Assembly: GCF_034092395.1 (NCBI RefSeq) | Contig: NZ_CP139301.1 | Span: 1,302,001 to 1,366,000, forward strand | From: Prochlorococcus sp. MIT 1307 | Lineage (GTDB): Bacteria; Cyanobacteriota; Cyanobacteriia; PCC-6307; Cyanobiaceae | Length of the DNA: 64,000 bases | Reading direction: 5' to 3' | Shown here: positions 9,146 through 19,522 of the stretch, piece after piece | How the letters are laid out: each line of letters opens with the position of its first letter | How positions within the stretch are numbered: position 1 is the first letter of the stretch | Notes under the pieces: generated by a model | Database searches by the model: none | The model's input: the letters and a program-made list of their open reading frames with translations, nothing else | What the model was told of the DNA's origin: nothing | Translations under genes and position numbers: made by a program

Positions 9146-10543
9146 TTATTCAATAATAGGAAGAGTCAATTCATCATTGACCTTTAAAAGAACCATCGAA
9201 GCATCATCTTCTAACTGATGATCAATTCCAACAAAATGATCTAGTCGCGCAAAAAGCTTATTCAATATTTCTTGTGCTCCTAAACCATTTCTACAAGATT
9301 CCTCCAAACTTTTTATTAAACGTGGTTCATCAAAGCGATCGCCAGCAATACCAGGCGCTTCAGTTACACCATCGGTGTAATACAAAAGCACATCACCAGG
9401 TTCAAGAGTTATTGAACCACACCCATAATTTGCATCAAATTGCAGACCTATCAAAAGGCCAGGAGCATCCAAACGAGAAATACTTCTCTGTTCCGCTCTC
9501 CACAATAAGGGCGGATTATGTGCTGCGTTTGCATAACGCAACCTACGCGTACAGGGATCGAAATCTGAATAAAAAAGGGTTATGAAGCGATGAGAATGCT
9601 CCAAATCCACTTGGGCTAATTGGTTGAGATCATGAAGAATGCGATCTGGAGGTAATCCACTCAAAACTTCTGCTCTCAACATTCCACGAAGCATTGTCAT
9701 TAAAAGCCCGGCTGGAACTCCTTTGCCCATGACATCACCAATAACTAAAGCCCAACGCCCTTTTTCTCTTGTCTTCCCAATCAGCTCTGGTCGAGTAGAC
9801 ATAAAATCGTAATAATCACCACCTACTTGAAAGGCTGGTCTACAACGAGCCGCTAATTGGACTCCTTCAATTTCAGGACACCGATCAGGCAACAATTGAG
9901 CTTGAATCTCAGCGCCAATACTTAATTGCCTATCAACACTCTCATGGCGACGAATTTCTTGAAGAGTCTGATCATTTTCAATTGCTACCCCCGCAAGATC
10001 TGCAACCAATTGCAAATGGCGCCGGTGTACTTCACTTAATGAAACAGCACCCTGGGTATCAAAAACATATAAACGCCCTCTTTGTTTGCCGCGTGCAACT
10101 AAAGAAGTTGCAAAAATGTTGGCTTTAGACATATGACGTTGTACTAAACGATCCAAATCAACCAACTGTGTTGGATCTGAACCAAAGCCAATGCTTAAAC
10201 CGCCTTCCAAAGAAGCAATTTGCCTCAACAACTCTTGATTTTGATCAAAAGGCAGCGCTTGTATTTGCTCTCTCCAAAGACGACCATCAGCTTGAAAAGG
10301 TACCAACAAAGCTCCTTCTACGCCAACCAAACGAGAAGCTACAACTGGAACCAATTCAAGAAATCTGTGTAAGTTAGTAAAACTTCTGAGAGCAAAGCCC
10401 AAAGAAGACAACAATTCCTGATTACACCGCTGCTCAGTGGACAAACTATCCAACAATTCTCTAAATGAATCAGAGGCAGAATGAGCTTTCTGATTACTTT
10501 GAATCGACGCTTTTGATTGTGACCTTGATCGATTATTACTCAC
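9146..10543 (-). CDS. SpoIIE/RsbU-type PP2C protein phosphatase with GAF-like region
   Basis: About 465 residues. The N-terminal half resembles a GAF sensory domain (about 45-200). The C-terminal half is a PPM phosphatase of the RsbU/SpoIIE class with the metal-binding motifs GGDYYDF, GDVMGKGVPAG, YYTDGVTEA and EDDASMVLLKV. Such proteins dephosphorylate anti-sigma-factor antagonists, but no STAS or RsbW-like gene is nearby, so the target is unknown. GTG 10543 is chosen because GAGG stands five bases before it; the in-frame codons further upstream lack such a site. The next upstream gene is ftsY, 61 bases away. Confidence 0.9.
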   Translation of the reverse strand: MSNNRSRSQSKASIQSNQKAHSASDSFRELLDSLSTEQRCNQELLSSLGFALRSFTNLHRFLELVPVVASRLVGVEGALLVPFQADGRLWREQIQALPFDQNQELLRQIASLEGGLSIGFGSDPTQLVDLDRLVQRHMSKANIFATSLVARGKQRGRLYVFDTQGAVSLSEVHRRHLQLVADLAGVAIENDQTLQEIRRHESVDRQLSIGAEIQAQLLPDRCPEIEGVQLAARCRPAFQVGGDYYDFMSTRPELIGKTREKGRWALVIGDVMGKGVPAGLLMTMLRGMLRAEVLSGLPPDRILHDLNQLAQVDLEHSHRFITLFYSDFDPCTRRLRYANAAHNPPLLWRAEQRSISRLDAPGLLIGLQFDANYGCGSITLEPGDVLLYYTDGVTEAPGIAGDRFDEPRLIKSLEESCRNGLGAQEILNKLFARLDHFVGIDHQLEDDASMVLLKVNDELTLPIIE

Positions 10544-10604
10544 TGCAACCTCAATGCAGAAGTAAAAATGTAGCAAAAATTTTTAGACACCCACTGCAAA
10601 TAAG

Positions 10605-11939
10605 TCACCGTTTTGCTAATAAAGCTTCTACAAATTCAAAACTTTTAAAAGGTCTCAGATCCCTTATTCCTTCTCCAGCACCAATAAATCTAATAGGTAG
10701 TTTTGCTTCAGACGAAACTGCTAATGCAACCCCACCGCGAGAGGTACCATCAAGCTTGGTAATAACAACTCCTGTCAAATCTGCTGACTTAGCAAATGCC
10801 ATTGCTTGACGAAGTCCGTTTTGACCTTGACTAGAATCAAGTACTAATAAGGATTCAACTTTAGCTTCAGGAGCAAGACGATCAATAATTCGCCTAACTT
10901 TCTGCAACTCCTCCATCAAGTTATGTTTTGTTTGTAATCGCCCAGCTGTATCTACAAAAAGTAAATCAACTCCTTTAGATTTTGCAGCACCAATTGCATC
11001 AAAAACCACAGCTGCTGGATCTGCATTTGCAGTTGTATTTGCAATGACTGAAATACCACTCCGATCACCCCATATCTTGACTTGCTCAACAGCAGCAGCT
11101 CGAAAAGTATCTGCTGCTGCAATCAAAGCAGAATAACCACTCCTAACTGCAAGATTCGCCAACTTTCCAAGAGTCGTAGTTTTGCCAACTCCATTAACAC
11201 CTACAAGTAACCAAATATTTAAATTCCCCTTTTCAGGAACAAGCAAATCCGAACCACTTAATTTGATAGGAGTATCTAGCAATTCACAAAGTTTTTCTTT
11301 AAGAAAACGTAAGCCTTCATTAGCATCTACAACCTCTTCATTCAAACGCCGTCGAAGAGCCTCAAGGATTTGATCAGTTGCTTCAACTCCTGCATCAGCT
11401 CTTAATAATAATGTTTCTAAATCATCAACCACTTCAGGAGTAAGAGGATCATCTCCAAGCTTTTCTAATAAACCTGCAACAAAACTCTGACGAGACTTCT
11501 CTAATCCCTTGCGCAGTCGACCAAGCCAATCAAGTTCTTCCAAAGAGACTTCTTCTGCTTTACGGCCTTGGGCTGCAAGCACCTCTGCAGACCATGTAAA
11601 AACTTCTTCAAAGTCATCAGATTTTGAATTATCTGTTGATAAAGAAGAATTAGAAGGCTCGATTTCTTTAGATGAATCAATAAGTTCTTCATTCAAATCT
11701 TTTGAAACTTTTTTGGATGACTCTGTAAAAACTTGGGCTGAAAAATCATGAACATCAATTACATCAGAGTCGAGCTTCTTTTCTAACTCTTGCTGTTCTT
11801 TCAACTTGGCAAAAGCATCTTTTGCCCATTGCAGTGAATCTTGCTCAGCAGAAATCAATGGACTAGAAACATCCTTTTCATTTTCAACAGGATGATCCAC
11901 AGATTCAATATTTTTTCGCTTAAATTCGTCGTAAATCAT
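10605..11939 (-). CDS. ftsY: Signal recognition particle receptor FtsY
   Basis: The SRP GTPase that docks ribosome-SRP complexes at the membrane. The first 130 residues are acidic and Ser/Glu-rich with no clear fold (the A domain). The N domain follows, then the G domain with GVNGVGKTTTLGKLA, DTFRAAAVEQ, VDTAGRLQ, TKLDGTSRGG and the end FIGAGEGIRDLRPF. ATG 11939 overlaps the stop of nusB as ATGA, which fixes the start and suggests coupling. The gene is third in a DUF502-nusB-ftsY run. Confidence 0.96.
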   Translation of the reverse strand: MIYDEFKRKNIESVDHPVENEKDVSSPLISAEQDSLQWAKDAFAKLKEQQELEKKLDSDVIDVHDFSAQVFTESSKKVSKDLNEELIDSSKEIEPSNSSLSTDNSKSDDFEEVFTWSAEVLAAQGRKAEEVSLEELDWLGRLRKGLEKSRQSFVAGLLEKLGDDPLTPEVVDDLETLLLRADAGVEATDQILEALRRRLNEEVVDANEGLRFLKEKLCELLDTPIKLSGSDLLVPEKGNLNIWLLVGVNGVGKTTTLGKLANLAVRSGYSALIAAADTFRAAAVEQVKIWGDRSGISVIANTTANADPAAVVFDAIGAAKSKGVDLLFVDTAGRLQTKHNLMEELQKVRRIIDRLAPEAKVESLLVLDSSQGQNGLRQAMAFAKSADLTGVVITKLDGTSRGGVALAVSSEAKLPIRFIGAGEGIRDLRPFKSFEFVEALLAKR

Positions 11940-12577
11940 TCTGGAAAAGAAACATTGCAAGCATTTAGTAATCTTCTTAACACACCATTAATCATGCGCC
12001 GACCTTGATCATCGCTATAGCGGTTAGCAAGCTCCACAGCTTCATTACAAGCGACAGCAGCAGGTGTATGCAAATGATTCAAATCTACAAATGCAAGTCT
12101 CAATATGTCTCTATCAATACGAGGCAGTCTTTTTAATCTCCACCCTTCCATCACAGAATCAAGCCCAGCATCAATATTGATACGTTCTTCAAAGACCAAG
12201 CTCACTCGTTGCATAGCACTCATGCGAATTGCTTCTTGATCACTAAGAACTAACAAGCGTGGAAATTCCAAACTTGCAGAAATAGCATTCAAAACATGTT
12301 CCGCCTCATTTAAACCAGTAGTTAAATGATTACGTATTCGTTCAACTGAATTTTTATCCAAATCTTGTAATCCAGTTTCCAGCAAATGTTGATGCGCTTT
12401 TTCCAGGTGTCCAGCAGAAGAATCCAATCCTTCACGACAATGTTCCATCAAGCTATTTAAAGCCTTATTTAAAAGGCCTTCCAATGGTAAGGACTCTAAA
12501 TCTTGAATCTTATTTTCAGGAATCTGACCCAAAACCAAAAGAGCCATTTCTCTAGCAATAGACCTGGTTTGAATCAT
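11936..12577 (-). CDS. nusB: Transcription antitermination factor NusB
   Basis: NusB binds boxA RNA with S10 in rRNA antitermination. The protein has about 213 residues, longer than the 140 of E. coli because of an inserted helical section in the middle, as is usual in cyanobacteria. The beginning RSIAREMALLVLGQ and the C-terminal LPRIDRDILRLAFVDL and DDQGRRMINGVLRRL segments are the family core. ATG 12577 is the first ATG; a TTG at 12598 would leave only a 6-base gap to the upstream gene. The stop overlaps the ftsY start. Confidence 0.93.
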   Translation of the reverse strand: MIQTRSIAREMALLVLGQIPENKIQDLESLPLEGLLNKALNSLMEHCREGLDSSAGHLEKAHQHLLETGLQDLDKNSVERIRNHLTTGLNEAEHVLNAISASLEFPRLLVLSDQEAIRMSAMQRVSLVFEERINIDAGLDSVMEGWRLKRLPRIDRDILRLAFVDLNHLHTPAAVACNEAVELANRYSDDQGRRMINGVLRRLLNACNVSFPE

Positions 12578-12604
12578 CTCAACAAAAACATTCAACAAAC
12601 CTAA

Positions 12605-13351
12605 TCAACTTTGAGATGAAGCTGAAGGGGTTGCTGCAGTCGCTCTCAACTGAGCAAACAGACTGGAAGAACTCCGATTTGTTGACGCCTCACGCTCATC
12701 AGGATTAACTATTCCAGCAGAAATAATAGTTCTAAAAGCATCCTCCACTGAAATATTTAAATCCTTAACAGAAGACTCTGGAACCAGTGTGTACCAACCA
12801 GTCGTAGGGTTGGGAGCAGTTGGAATAAAAACGCTTAGTAATGGTTCATCCAACTCAGGTTGTAGAGAAGGACCGACCAAACCAGTAACAAAGCCGACAC
12901 TAAATAAACCTTCACGAGGGTATTCAACCAAAACAACCCTCCGAAACCTTGTCGAGTTATCTCTCAAGAAGGTCTCCAAAAGTTGCTTAAGAGTTTTATA
13001 AACCGAACCAGCGAAAGGAATACGAGAAAGAGTTCCTTCTCCAAACTCCAACAACCAACGACCTACAAAATTACGAGCCATTAGTCCTATCAACAATATT
13101 CCTAACAAAGGCACAGTCAGCCCTAAAGCAAGATTGATTAAATCCTGTAAAAGTGGATTCAGCGTGATAAAGGGATTTAATTGCTTGGGTATTGACGTAA
13201 GAAACGCCAAAACGAAACGACTAACAACAGTAGAGAGCCAAATAGTGGTGGCCAACGGGATTACAACTAGCAAGCCCGCTATGAGGTCATTTTTCAGATC
13301 TTCTTGCAGCCTTGAAGCCAGAGAAAGATCAGTTCTGGGAGAGGATTGCAC
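12605..13351 (-). CDS. DUF502 family membrane protein
   Basis: A protein of about 248 residues with two strong hydrophobic segments (about 25-50 and 68-90), followed by the conserved stretch GEGTLSRIPFAGSVYKTLKQ and FRRVVLVEYPREGLFSVGF, then FIPTAPNPTTGWYTLVPES. This matches the DUF502 family of membrane proteins, also found in plants (LCV/COV proteins); the biochemical role is not known. The GTG at 13351 is preferred; a TTG is one codon upstream. It is the first gene of the DUF502-nusB-ftsY run, divergent from queG with 240 bases between them. Confidence 0.85.
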   Translation of the reverse strand: MQSSPRTDLSLASRLQEDLKNDLIAGLLVVIPLATTIWLSTVVSRFVLAFLTSIPKQLNPFITLNPLLQDLINLALGLTVPLLGILLIGLMARNFVGRWLLEFGEGTLSRIPFAGSVYKTLKQLLETFLRDNSTRFRRVVLVEYPREGLFSVGFVTGLVGPSLQPELDEPLLSVFIPTAPNPTTGWYTLVPESSVKDLNISVEDAFRTIISAGIVNPDEREASTNRSSSSLFAQLRATAATPSASSQS

Positions 13352-13591
13352 CAAGAATCTTTTCTTGCCTTTTCCAATTTTATGTAACTAAGGTAACAAT
13401 TTTTCTTTACAAAAGAAATCTCTAAAAACATTAGTACAGCTAAGCAACACAAAAAAAAGCAATTGATTCTGTTAGCAACCGTTTAAAACCCTACTTATAG
13501 CTATGAGAAAGTAAAAAAATTACCTCAGACTCAATCAAAGAATTTTTAACAAGGCAAGATACAAAAGCTTTCATTTATGCCCTGATTCGTT

Positions 13592-14539
13592 TTGACAAGG
13601 ATCAAAACCCCATCTGAACTGAGTAAAGCACTTAAAAAAGAAGCAAAAAGCCAAGGCTTTACCCTAGTTGGGATTGCAACCATTCCAGGTAGTGATCGCA
13701 TAGCCCTCAGAACAGCAGCCTTACAAAGATGGCTTAATGCTGGACATCAAGGAGAAATGAAGTGGATGGCTGCTCCACGAAGACAAAAAATTGAAACCCT
13801 TTTAGAAGACGCAAAAAGCCTTTTGTCAGTCGGACTGAATTACTACGTCAAGGAAAACAAAGAGGCTCAAGCCTTATCAATTGCACGATATGGATGGGGT
13901 AAGGACTACCACAAAGTAATTAAACAAAGACTTAAACGTATAGGAAGATGGCTCGAAAAAGAGAGACCTAATACAGCTTGGAAAATCTGTGTTGATTCAG
14001 CACCTTTACTTGAAAAAGCATGGGCAGAAGAAGCCGGACTAGGTTGGATTGGAAAAAACAGCAATCTTATAAATCAACACCATGGTTCTTGGATGGTTTT
14101 AGGTCATCTACTCTCTACAGAACCTTTACTACCAGATACGCCAACAAAACCTCTCTGCGGAAAATGTCAAATTTGCATTGACGCTTGTCCAACCAAGGCA
14201 ATCAGTGAGCCATTTGTAATCAATTCCAACCTTTGTCTTGCTTATCACACTATTGAAAATAGAAGTGCAGCACTACCAAAAACAATTACTGCATCTTTAG
14301 GGAACTGGATCGCAGGTTGTGACATATGTCAGGAGGTCTGCCCATGGAATCAAAAAGAACTTCAAAGTTCTAAAGATCCAGCAATGCAACCAAAAGATTG
14401 GATGCTGAAGCTAACAAAAGAACAAGCACTTTCTTGGAGTGATAACAAATGGAATGAAAAACTTAATGGTTCTGCCCTCAAGCGCATTAAACCTTGGATG
14501 TGGCGCCGTAATGCCGAAGCAATACAAAGCGACATTTAG
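13592..14539 (+). CDS. queG: Epoxyqueuosine reductase QueG
   Basis: The cobalamin and iron-sulfur enzyme that reduces epoxyqueuosine to queuosine in tRNA, the last step of that modification. The product has 315 residues. Visible are the family segment VDSAPLLEKAWAEEAGLGW with IGKNS, and two ferredoxin-like clusters, CGKCQICIDACP near residue 190 and CDICQEVCPWNQ near 248. The start must be TTG 13592: a stop lies a few codons upstream and no ATG or GTG occurs in frame before conserved sequence. It is followed 31 bases later by the TPR gene. Confidence 0.94.
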   Translation: MTRIKTPSELSKALKKEAKSQGFTLVGIATIPGSDRIALRTAALQRWLNAGHQGEMKWMAAPRRQKIETLLEDAKSLLSVGLNYYVKENKEAQALSIARYGWGKDYHKVIKQRLKRIGRWLEKERPNTAWKICVDSAPLLEKAWAEEAGLGWIGKNSNLINQHHGSWMVLGHLLSTEPLLPDTPTKPLCGKCQICIDACPTKAISEPFVINSNLCLAYHTIENRSAALPKTITASLGNWIAGCDICQEVCPWNQKELQSSKDPAMQPKDWMLKLTKEQALSWSDNKWNEKLNGSALKRIKPWMWRRNAEAIQSDI

Positions 14540-14570
14540 TCCTAAGCTAAGGCAGACTTGAAGCCATGAA

Positions 14571-15455
14571 ATGGGGCTAACAAATAACTTTCTTACTCGA
14601 AATAAACTTTGGATACTAGCTTCTCTGATAGGCCTCAACGCAACTCTCTTTATACATAAACCTGCTAATTCTTTTATTCCTTATGTTTTCAACCCTAAAG
14701 CTAATAATTTAGAAGAAGCAAGCATTAATTTTGGCAAAACAGCGGCTCAATTAATTCATTTTGGTCAAATAGAAGAAGCCAATCGGTTAGCCAAGTTAGC
14801 AGTAAGGTTAAACCCAAACGATTCACGACTATGGTCGATTTTAGCTGAAGCTCAAGCTAGAAACAAATTATTCAAAGAAGCTAGTCAGTCACTAATAAAA
14901 GCTAAAAAAATTGAACCTAAAAATGCACAACTTTGGTTTGCAGATGGATCTTTAAATTTACGACAAAACAACCCAAAAAATGCAATAATAATGATCACAA
15001 AAGGCTTAACAATAGATCCAAATAATGCAAACGCATACTTCCAACTAGGAAATGCAAGAATGATGCAGTCTCAATTCATACTTGCACTAAAAGCATTTAA
15101 AAATGCAACCAAAATCAAACCAAAATTTTGGGAAGCACTGAATAATCAAGCCTTGGTGCATTATGAATTAGGAAACACAAAAAAAGCAATTATTATGTGG
15201 CGTAATGTATTAAAAATAGAAGAGAATTCTGAGCCAATGCTTGCCCTTGCATCAGCACTAAATCAAATGCAAAGCATAAGTCAGGAATCATTAGATCTTG
15301 CAAAAAAAGCTCTTAGTAAAAATCCAAATTACGTCTCATCTCAACATCAAGCAGAGCAACTTTGGGGAAAGAAGCTTAGACAAGCTGCTCAGGAACTTCT
15401 CAAACACCCAAATTTGAATGATGACGTAAAGAGAGCTTTGGCAAACTCTAACTAA
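14571..15455 (+). CDS. Tetratricopeptide-repeat protein, membrane-anchored
   Basis: A protein of 294 residues with an N-terminal hydrophobic segment (about 14-30, LWILASLIGLNATLFI) that may be a signal anchor, followed by about five TPR units (residues 50-250). Each has the 34-residue spacing with patterns such as ANRLAKLAVRLNPND and ALKAFKNATKIKPKFWEALNN. TPRs mediate protein contacts, so a specific role cannot be given. The ATG five bases upstream is out of frame and stops at once, which supports the chosen start. It lies between queG and the topoisomerase gene on the same strand. Confidence 0.85.
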   Translation: MGLTNNFLTRNKLWILASLIGLNATLFIHKPANSFIPYVFNPKANNLEEASINFGKTAAQLIHFGQIEEANRLAKLAVRLNPNDSRLWSILAEAQARNKLFKEASQSLIKAKKIEPKNAQLWFADGSLNLRQNNPKNAIIMITKGLTIDPNNANAYFQLGNARMMQSQFILALKAFKNATKIKPKFWEALNNQALVHYELGNTKKAIIMWRNVLKIEENSEPMLALASALNQMQSISQESLDLAKKALSKNPNYVSSQHQAEQLWGKKLRQAAQELLKHPNLNDDVKRALANSN

Positions 15456-15539
15456 AAGAATGGATCATGATTAAATAGTTGGAAAGAGTCAAATAGCTAA
15501 GTAGGCTGTGCGCTATTCGCCCTCTAATCCCTAATCTGG

Positions 15540-18014
15540 ATGGCCGAGGAGCGCCTACAGCCAATTTCCCTGCATCATGAAATGCAGCGCTCATACCTCG
15601 AATACGCAATGAGCGTAATCGTTGGGAGAGCTTTACCTGATGTGAGAGACGGCCTTAAACCAGTTCAAAGACGCATCCTTTTTGCGATGTATGAACTTGG
15701 ACTTACGCCAGATCGCCCATATCGAAAATGTGCTCGAGTAGTAGGAGATGTTTTAGGTAAATATCATCCACACGGTGATCAAGCAGTCTATGACGCACTT
15801 GTCCGACTAGTTCAAAGTTTTTCAAGCCGTTATCCAATCCTTGATGGACATGGAAATTTTGGATCTGTAGATGACGATCCTCCAGCAGCAATGAGATATA
15901 CAGAAACCAGACTGGCATCAATAGCTCATCAAGCATTACTCAACGAAATTGGCTCCAAAACTGTAGATTTTACTCCTAACTTTGATGGATCTCAACAAGA
16001 ACCCAGCGTTCTTCCTGCTCAATTACCTTTTCTTCTCCTAAATGGTTGTTCAGGCATTGCTGTTGGAATGGCAACCAGTATTCCTCCACATAATCTGAAC
16101 GAAATCATCAATGGAGTAATTGCGTTAATTAAAAATCCTCAACTATCAGATGAGCAGCTATTAAAAATAATTCCAGGACCAGACTTTCCGACAGGTGGAG
16201 AAGTTCTTTTAGGTACTGGTGTTCGAGAAACATATATCAAAGGTAGAGGAAGTATTCCCATGAGAGGCTTAGCACATATAGAAGAAATTCACCCTGGAAA
16301 AGGAAAACACCGTAGAAGTGCAATTATTATTACTGAATTACCTTATCAACTTAGTAAAGCCGGTTGGATAGAAAAATTGGCAGAGCAAGTTAACGAAGGA
16401 AAAATCAATGGAATTGCAGATATTAGAGATGAAAGTGATAGAGAAGGAATGAGAATAGTCGTTGAGCTCAGACGTGATAGTGAACCAAACAAAGTTTTAA
16501 CTGACCTACAAAGAAGAACTGCACTACAAAGTAATTTTGGAGCAATACTTTTAGCTCTAGTTGATGGACAACCAAAGCAACTATCACTCAAATTATTGCT
16601 TGAAAAATTTCTTGAATATAGAGAGTTAACACTGATTAGAAGAACCCAATATTTACTTACAAAAACTTTAGACCGTTTAGAGATTGTAGAAGGATTAACT
16701 AAAGCATTAAAAAATTTAAGGCCTATAATAACAACGATAGAAAACGCTAAAGATGCATTAGAAGCAAAAGCAAAGCTTGTCATCGAATTAAAAATAACAG
16801 AAAAGCAAGCAGAAGCTGTTTTAGCAATGCCTCTCAGGAAGTTAACCAACCTTGAACAAGCAAGTCTTTATAAAGAAATCAAAGAATTGATAGAGAATAA
16901 AAACCGCCTAGAATTATTACTGAAAAACAGAACACAACTTCTAGAAACTTTAATTAAAGAGTTAAAGCAAATAAAAAAACAATTTGGTAATCCAAGACGA
17001 ACTCGACTAGTAGAAGGAGGAGATAAACTATTAGCAGACAAAATTGCGCATCAAAGACCTAATGCTGAGCTCCAAAGACAACAAGCATATGCTGGCTTAC
17101 CACATGAAGGAAGATTACTCATTCAAAATGATAATCAGGTAAAAATAGTAAGTCCCCAGATTCTTGGAAGACTTCATTTAAATGAAAGTTGCGTACTTGG
17201 CGAAGAACCTGCACCTGCAAGATTGATATGGCCTATAGAAGCCAAACCAAAAATATTAGCAATCACAAAAACAGGACGAGTCGCATTAGTTAAATGGGAA
17301 TTTGCTGGCCAACAACCTGGCCTATTAGAGAAATTCCTACCAGGTGGTTTAGAAGGTGAAACCATAATAAATTTAATTCCTTTACCAGCAAATGAAAGCC
17401 TAAGTCTCGGCTTATTAAGTAGCGATGGAAGATTTAAAAGAATTCCAATAGAAGAAGTACTAGAGCTCTCTGGAAGAGCAGCGACCGTTTTAAAACTCAA
17501 AAATGGAGTAATGCTGAAAGCTGGTTTTATATGTCATCCAAATGGTGAAATAGCAATTTGCACTTCCTATGGAAGAATATTAAAGCTTTTAGTTAATGAA
17601 AAAACAATGCCTTTAATGGGAAAGTTAGCGCAAGGTCCAATAACGATGAAACCCTTTCCAGGGGAAGTAATAATAGGAGGAGTATCATGGAAAAACAGTC
17701 CTGAAAATCAATTAGTTATAATAACCAAGTATGGACAAATAAAAAAAATCAATCTTAATTATCTAAGACAATGTGAACGTGGAGATATTGGTGAAATCTG
17801 CATAAATCTCAAAAAGTCAAAAGATCTTATAGACGAAGTAGTAGATGCCTATGACAGCAAGCTATTAGGAAGTATTATCAGTAGCAAAGGTAGAAATGCT
17901 AGATTAAGTTCTAATCAGTTGAACAATGAAATTATTAATAATTTTATTCAATTAAAAGAAGATGAATATATTCAAAAAATTATTCCACTCATTGAACCAG
18001 AAAAAATATCATGA
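15540..18014 (+). CDS. Type IIA DNA topoisomerase subunit A (GyrA/ParC family)
   Basis: The protein has 824 residues. The breakage-reunion domain shows [17 protein letters not shown], the helix-turn-helix region with [12 protein letters not shown] and the active tyrosine near residue 119 in [10 protein letters not shown]. The long coiled coil (about 340-490) and a C-terminal beta-propeller follow. I do not see the canonical GyrA box (QRRGGKG-like) that gyrase needs for wrapping; the corresponding part reads [10 protein letters not shown]. That would fit a ParC/topoisomerase IV role, though cyanobacterial annotation often calls it GyrA. The 3' end overlaps the convergent purF by six bases. Confidence 0.93.
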   Translation: MAEERLQPISLHHEMQRSYLEYAMSVIVGRALPDVRDGLKPVQRRILFAMYELGLTPDRPYRKCARVVGDVLGKYHPHGDQAVYDALVRLVQSFSSRYPILDGHGNFGSVDDDPPAAMRYTETRLASIAHQALLNEIGSKTVDFTPNFDGSQQEPSVLPAQLPFLLLNGCSGIAVGMATSIPPHNLNEIINGVIALIKNPQLSDEQLLKIIPGPDFPTGGEVLLGTGVRETYIKGRGSIPMRGLAHIEEIHPGKGKHRRSAIIITELPYQLSKAGWIEKLAEQVNEGKINGIADIRDESDREGMRIVVELRRDSEPNKVLTDLQRRTALQSNFGAILLALVDGQPKQLSLKLLLEKFLEYRELTLIRRTQYLLTKTLDRLEIVEGLTKALKNLRPIITTIENAKDALEAKAKLVIELKITEKQAEAVLAMPLRKLTNLEQASLYKEIKELIENKNRLELLLKNRTQLLETLIKELKQIKKQFGNPRRTRLVEGGDKLLADKIAHQRPNAELQRQQAYAGLPHEGRLLIQNDNQVKIVSPQILGRLHLNESCVLGEEPAPARLIWPIEAKPKILAITKTGRVALVKWEFAGQQPGLLEKFLPGGLEGETIINLIPLPANESLSLGLLSSDGRFKRIPIEEVLELSGRAATVLKLKNGVMLKAGFICHPNGEIAICTSYGRILKLLVNEKTMPLMGKLAQGPITMKPFPGEVIIGGVSWKNSPENQLVIITKYGQIKKINLNYLRQCERGDIGEICINLKKSKDLIDEVVDAYDSKLLGSIISSKGRNARLSSNQLNNEIINNFIQLKEDEYIQKIIPLIEPEKIS

Positions 18015-19466
18015 CAAATATTCTCGCTCTACCCAGTCTAAATACTCATCTGTAACCGTTCCAGTAACATATTCACCAGTAAAACAAGATAAATCAAGTT
18101 CAGATACAATAGATTTTTTAATAATAGAGTTCTTTAAGTCTGGCACTTCTTGATAAATCATTTGATCAATAGACAATTTTTCTTCAATCTCTGAAATTGT
18201 TCTATTATGGGCTATTAACTCAGCTCTACTAGGCATATTAATGCCATAAACATGTGGAAATCTAACTGGTGGTGCTGCTGAAGTAAATATCACTTTATTC
18301 GCCCCAGAAAACCTTGCCATTTGGACAATTTGTTTAGAAGTAGTTCCTCTAACGATTGAATCATCTACTATTAAAATATTTTTATTTTTAAATTCTGTTC
18401 CCATAGCATTTAATTTTTGTCGAACTGATTTTTTTCTTTGTAATTGTCCAGGCATAATAAATGTTCGACCAATATAACGATTCTTGAAAAAACCTTCACG
18501 ATATTCAATACCTAATTGACGAGCAACCTGCATCGCTGCTGGTCGAGATGAATCAGGTATAGGCATTACAACATCTACTTCGCCAGATGAAATATGTTTT
18601 TTTATAGTTTCTGCTAAAGAGTCACCCATACGTAATCTTGCCTCATAAACAGAAATTCCATTCATAATGGAATCCGGACGTGCTAAATAAACATACTCAA
18701 AAGAACATGGAAAAAGCCTTGGATTATCAGAGCATTGTTGAGAATAAAATTCACCATTAGAAGTTATAAATATAGCTTCTCCTGGTTCTACATCTCTAAC
18801 AATTTGATAGTCATTGTTCTCTATTACTAATGATTCACTAGCCAAAATCCAATCTACTTTGTTGGATGAATTAACTTTTTTACCAATCACTAATGGGCGA
18901 ATACCATATGGATCCCTAAAAGCTAAAATTCCATGACCTGCAATTAAGGCGATAGCTGCATAAGAACCTTGAATTCTTTCATGCATAGACTTAACTGCAT
19001 TAAAAATATATTCAGGACAAATATCTCTTCCAGAAATTTGTAATTGTAATTCTGTTGCTAATATATTTAAAAGCATTTCAGTATCACTAGTAGAATTAGT
19101 ATGTCTTCTATCTTTAATAAAAAGATCTTTTTCTAATTCTCGAGTATTAGTAAGGTTCCCATTATGAACAAGAATAATTCCATATGGAGCATTTACATAA
19201 AATGGTTGTGCCTCTTCTTCCCTATCTGCAGCACCTTTTGTCGCATATCTGACATGACCTAAACCTATATTACCTTTTAAGGCTCGCATATCTCGAGTTC
19301 GATATGCTTCACGCACCTGACCTTTTGATTTACGCAAATGAAATACACTGCCATCCATGGTTGCAATTCCTGTTGAATCTTGACCACGATGTTGAAGTAA
19401 CAGCAAACTGTCATATATTTGCTGATTAATTTGATCTTTAGCAAGAACTCCAACTATTCCACACAT
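18009..19466 (-). CDS. purF: Amidophosphoribosyltransferase
   Basis: First committed enzyme of purine synthesis, making 5-phosphoribosylamine from PRPP and glutamine. The protein (485 residues) starts MCGIVGVLA, giving the N-terminal nucleophile Cys after Met removal. The Ntn glutaminase half has [11 protein letters not shown] and HVRYATKG; the phosphoribosyltransferase half has [10 protein letters not shown] and the PRPP loop [15 protein letters not shown]-terminal [11 protein letters not shown] segment matches the Fe-S-binding type found in Bacillus. It follows purL by 56 bases on the same strand, and probably shares its transcript. Confidence 0.96.
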   Translation of the reverse strand: MCGIVGVLAKDQINQQIYDSLLLLQHRGQDSTGIATMDGSVFHLRKSKGQVREAYRTRDMRALKGNIGLGHVRYATKGAADREEEAQPFYVNAPYGIILVHNGNLTNTRELEKDLFIKDRRHTNSTSDTEMLLNILATELQLQISGRDICPEYIFNAVKSMHERIQGSYAAIALIAGHGILAFRDPYGIRPLVIGKKVNSSNKVDWILASESLVIENNDYQIVRDVEPGEAIFITSNGEFYSQQCSDNPRLFPCSFEYVYLARPDSIMNGISVYEARLRMGDSLAETIKKHISSGEVDVVMPIPDSSRPAAMQVARQLGIEYREGFFKNRYIGRTFIMPGQLQRKKSVRQKLNAMGTEFKNKNILIVDDSIVRGTTSKQIVQMARFSGANKVIFTSAAPPVRFPHVYGINMPSRAELIAHNRTISEIEEKLSIDQMIYQEVPDLKNSIIKKSIVSELDLSCFTGEYVTGTVTDEYLDWVEREYLS

Positions 19467-19522
19467 TTAAAATCCATCTCCATTATTAATAAAGTCCAAA
19501 AAAGATAGATATAAAAAATTAA

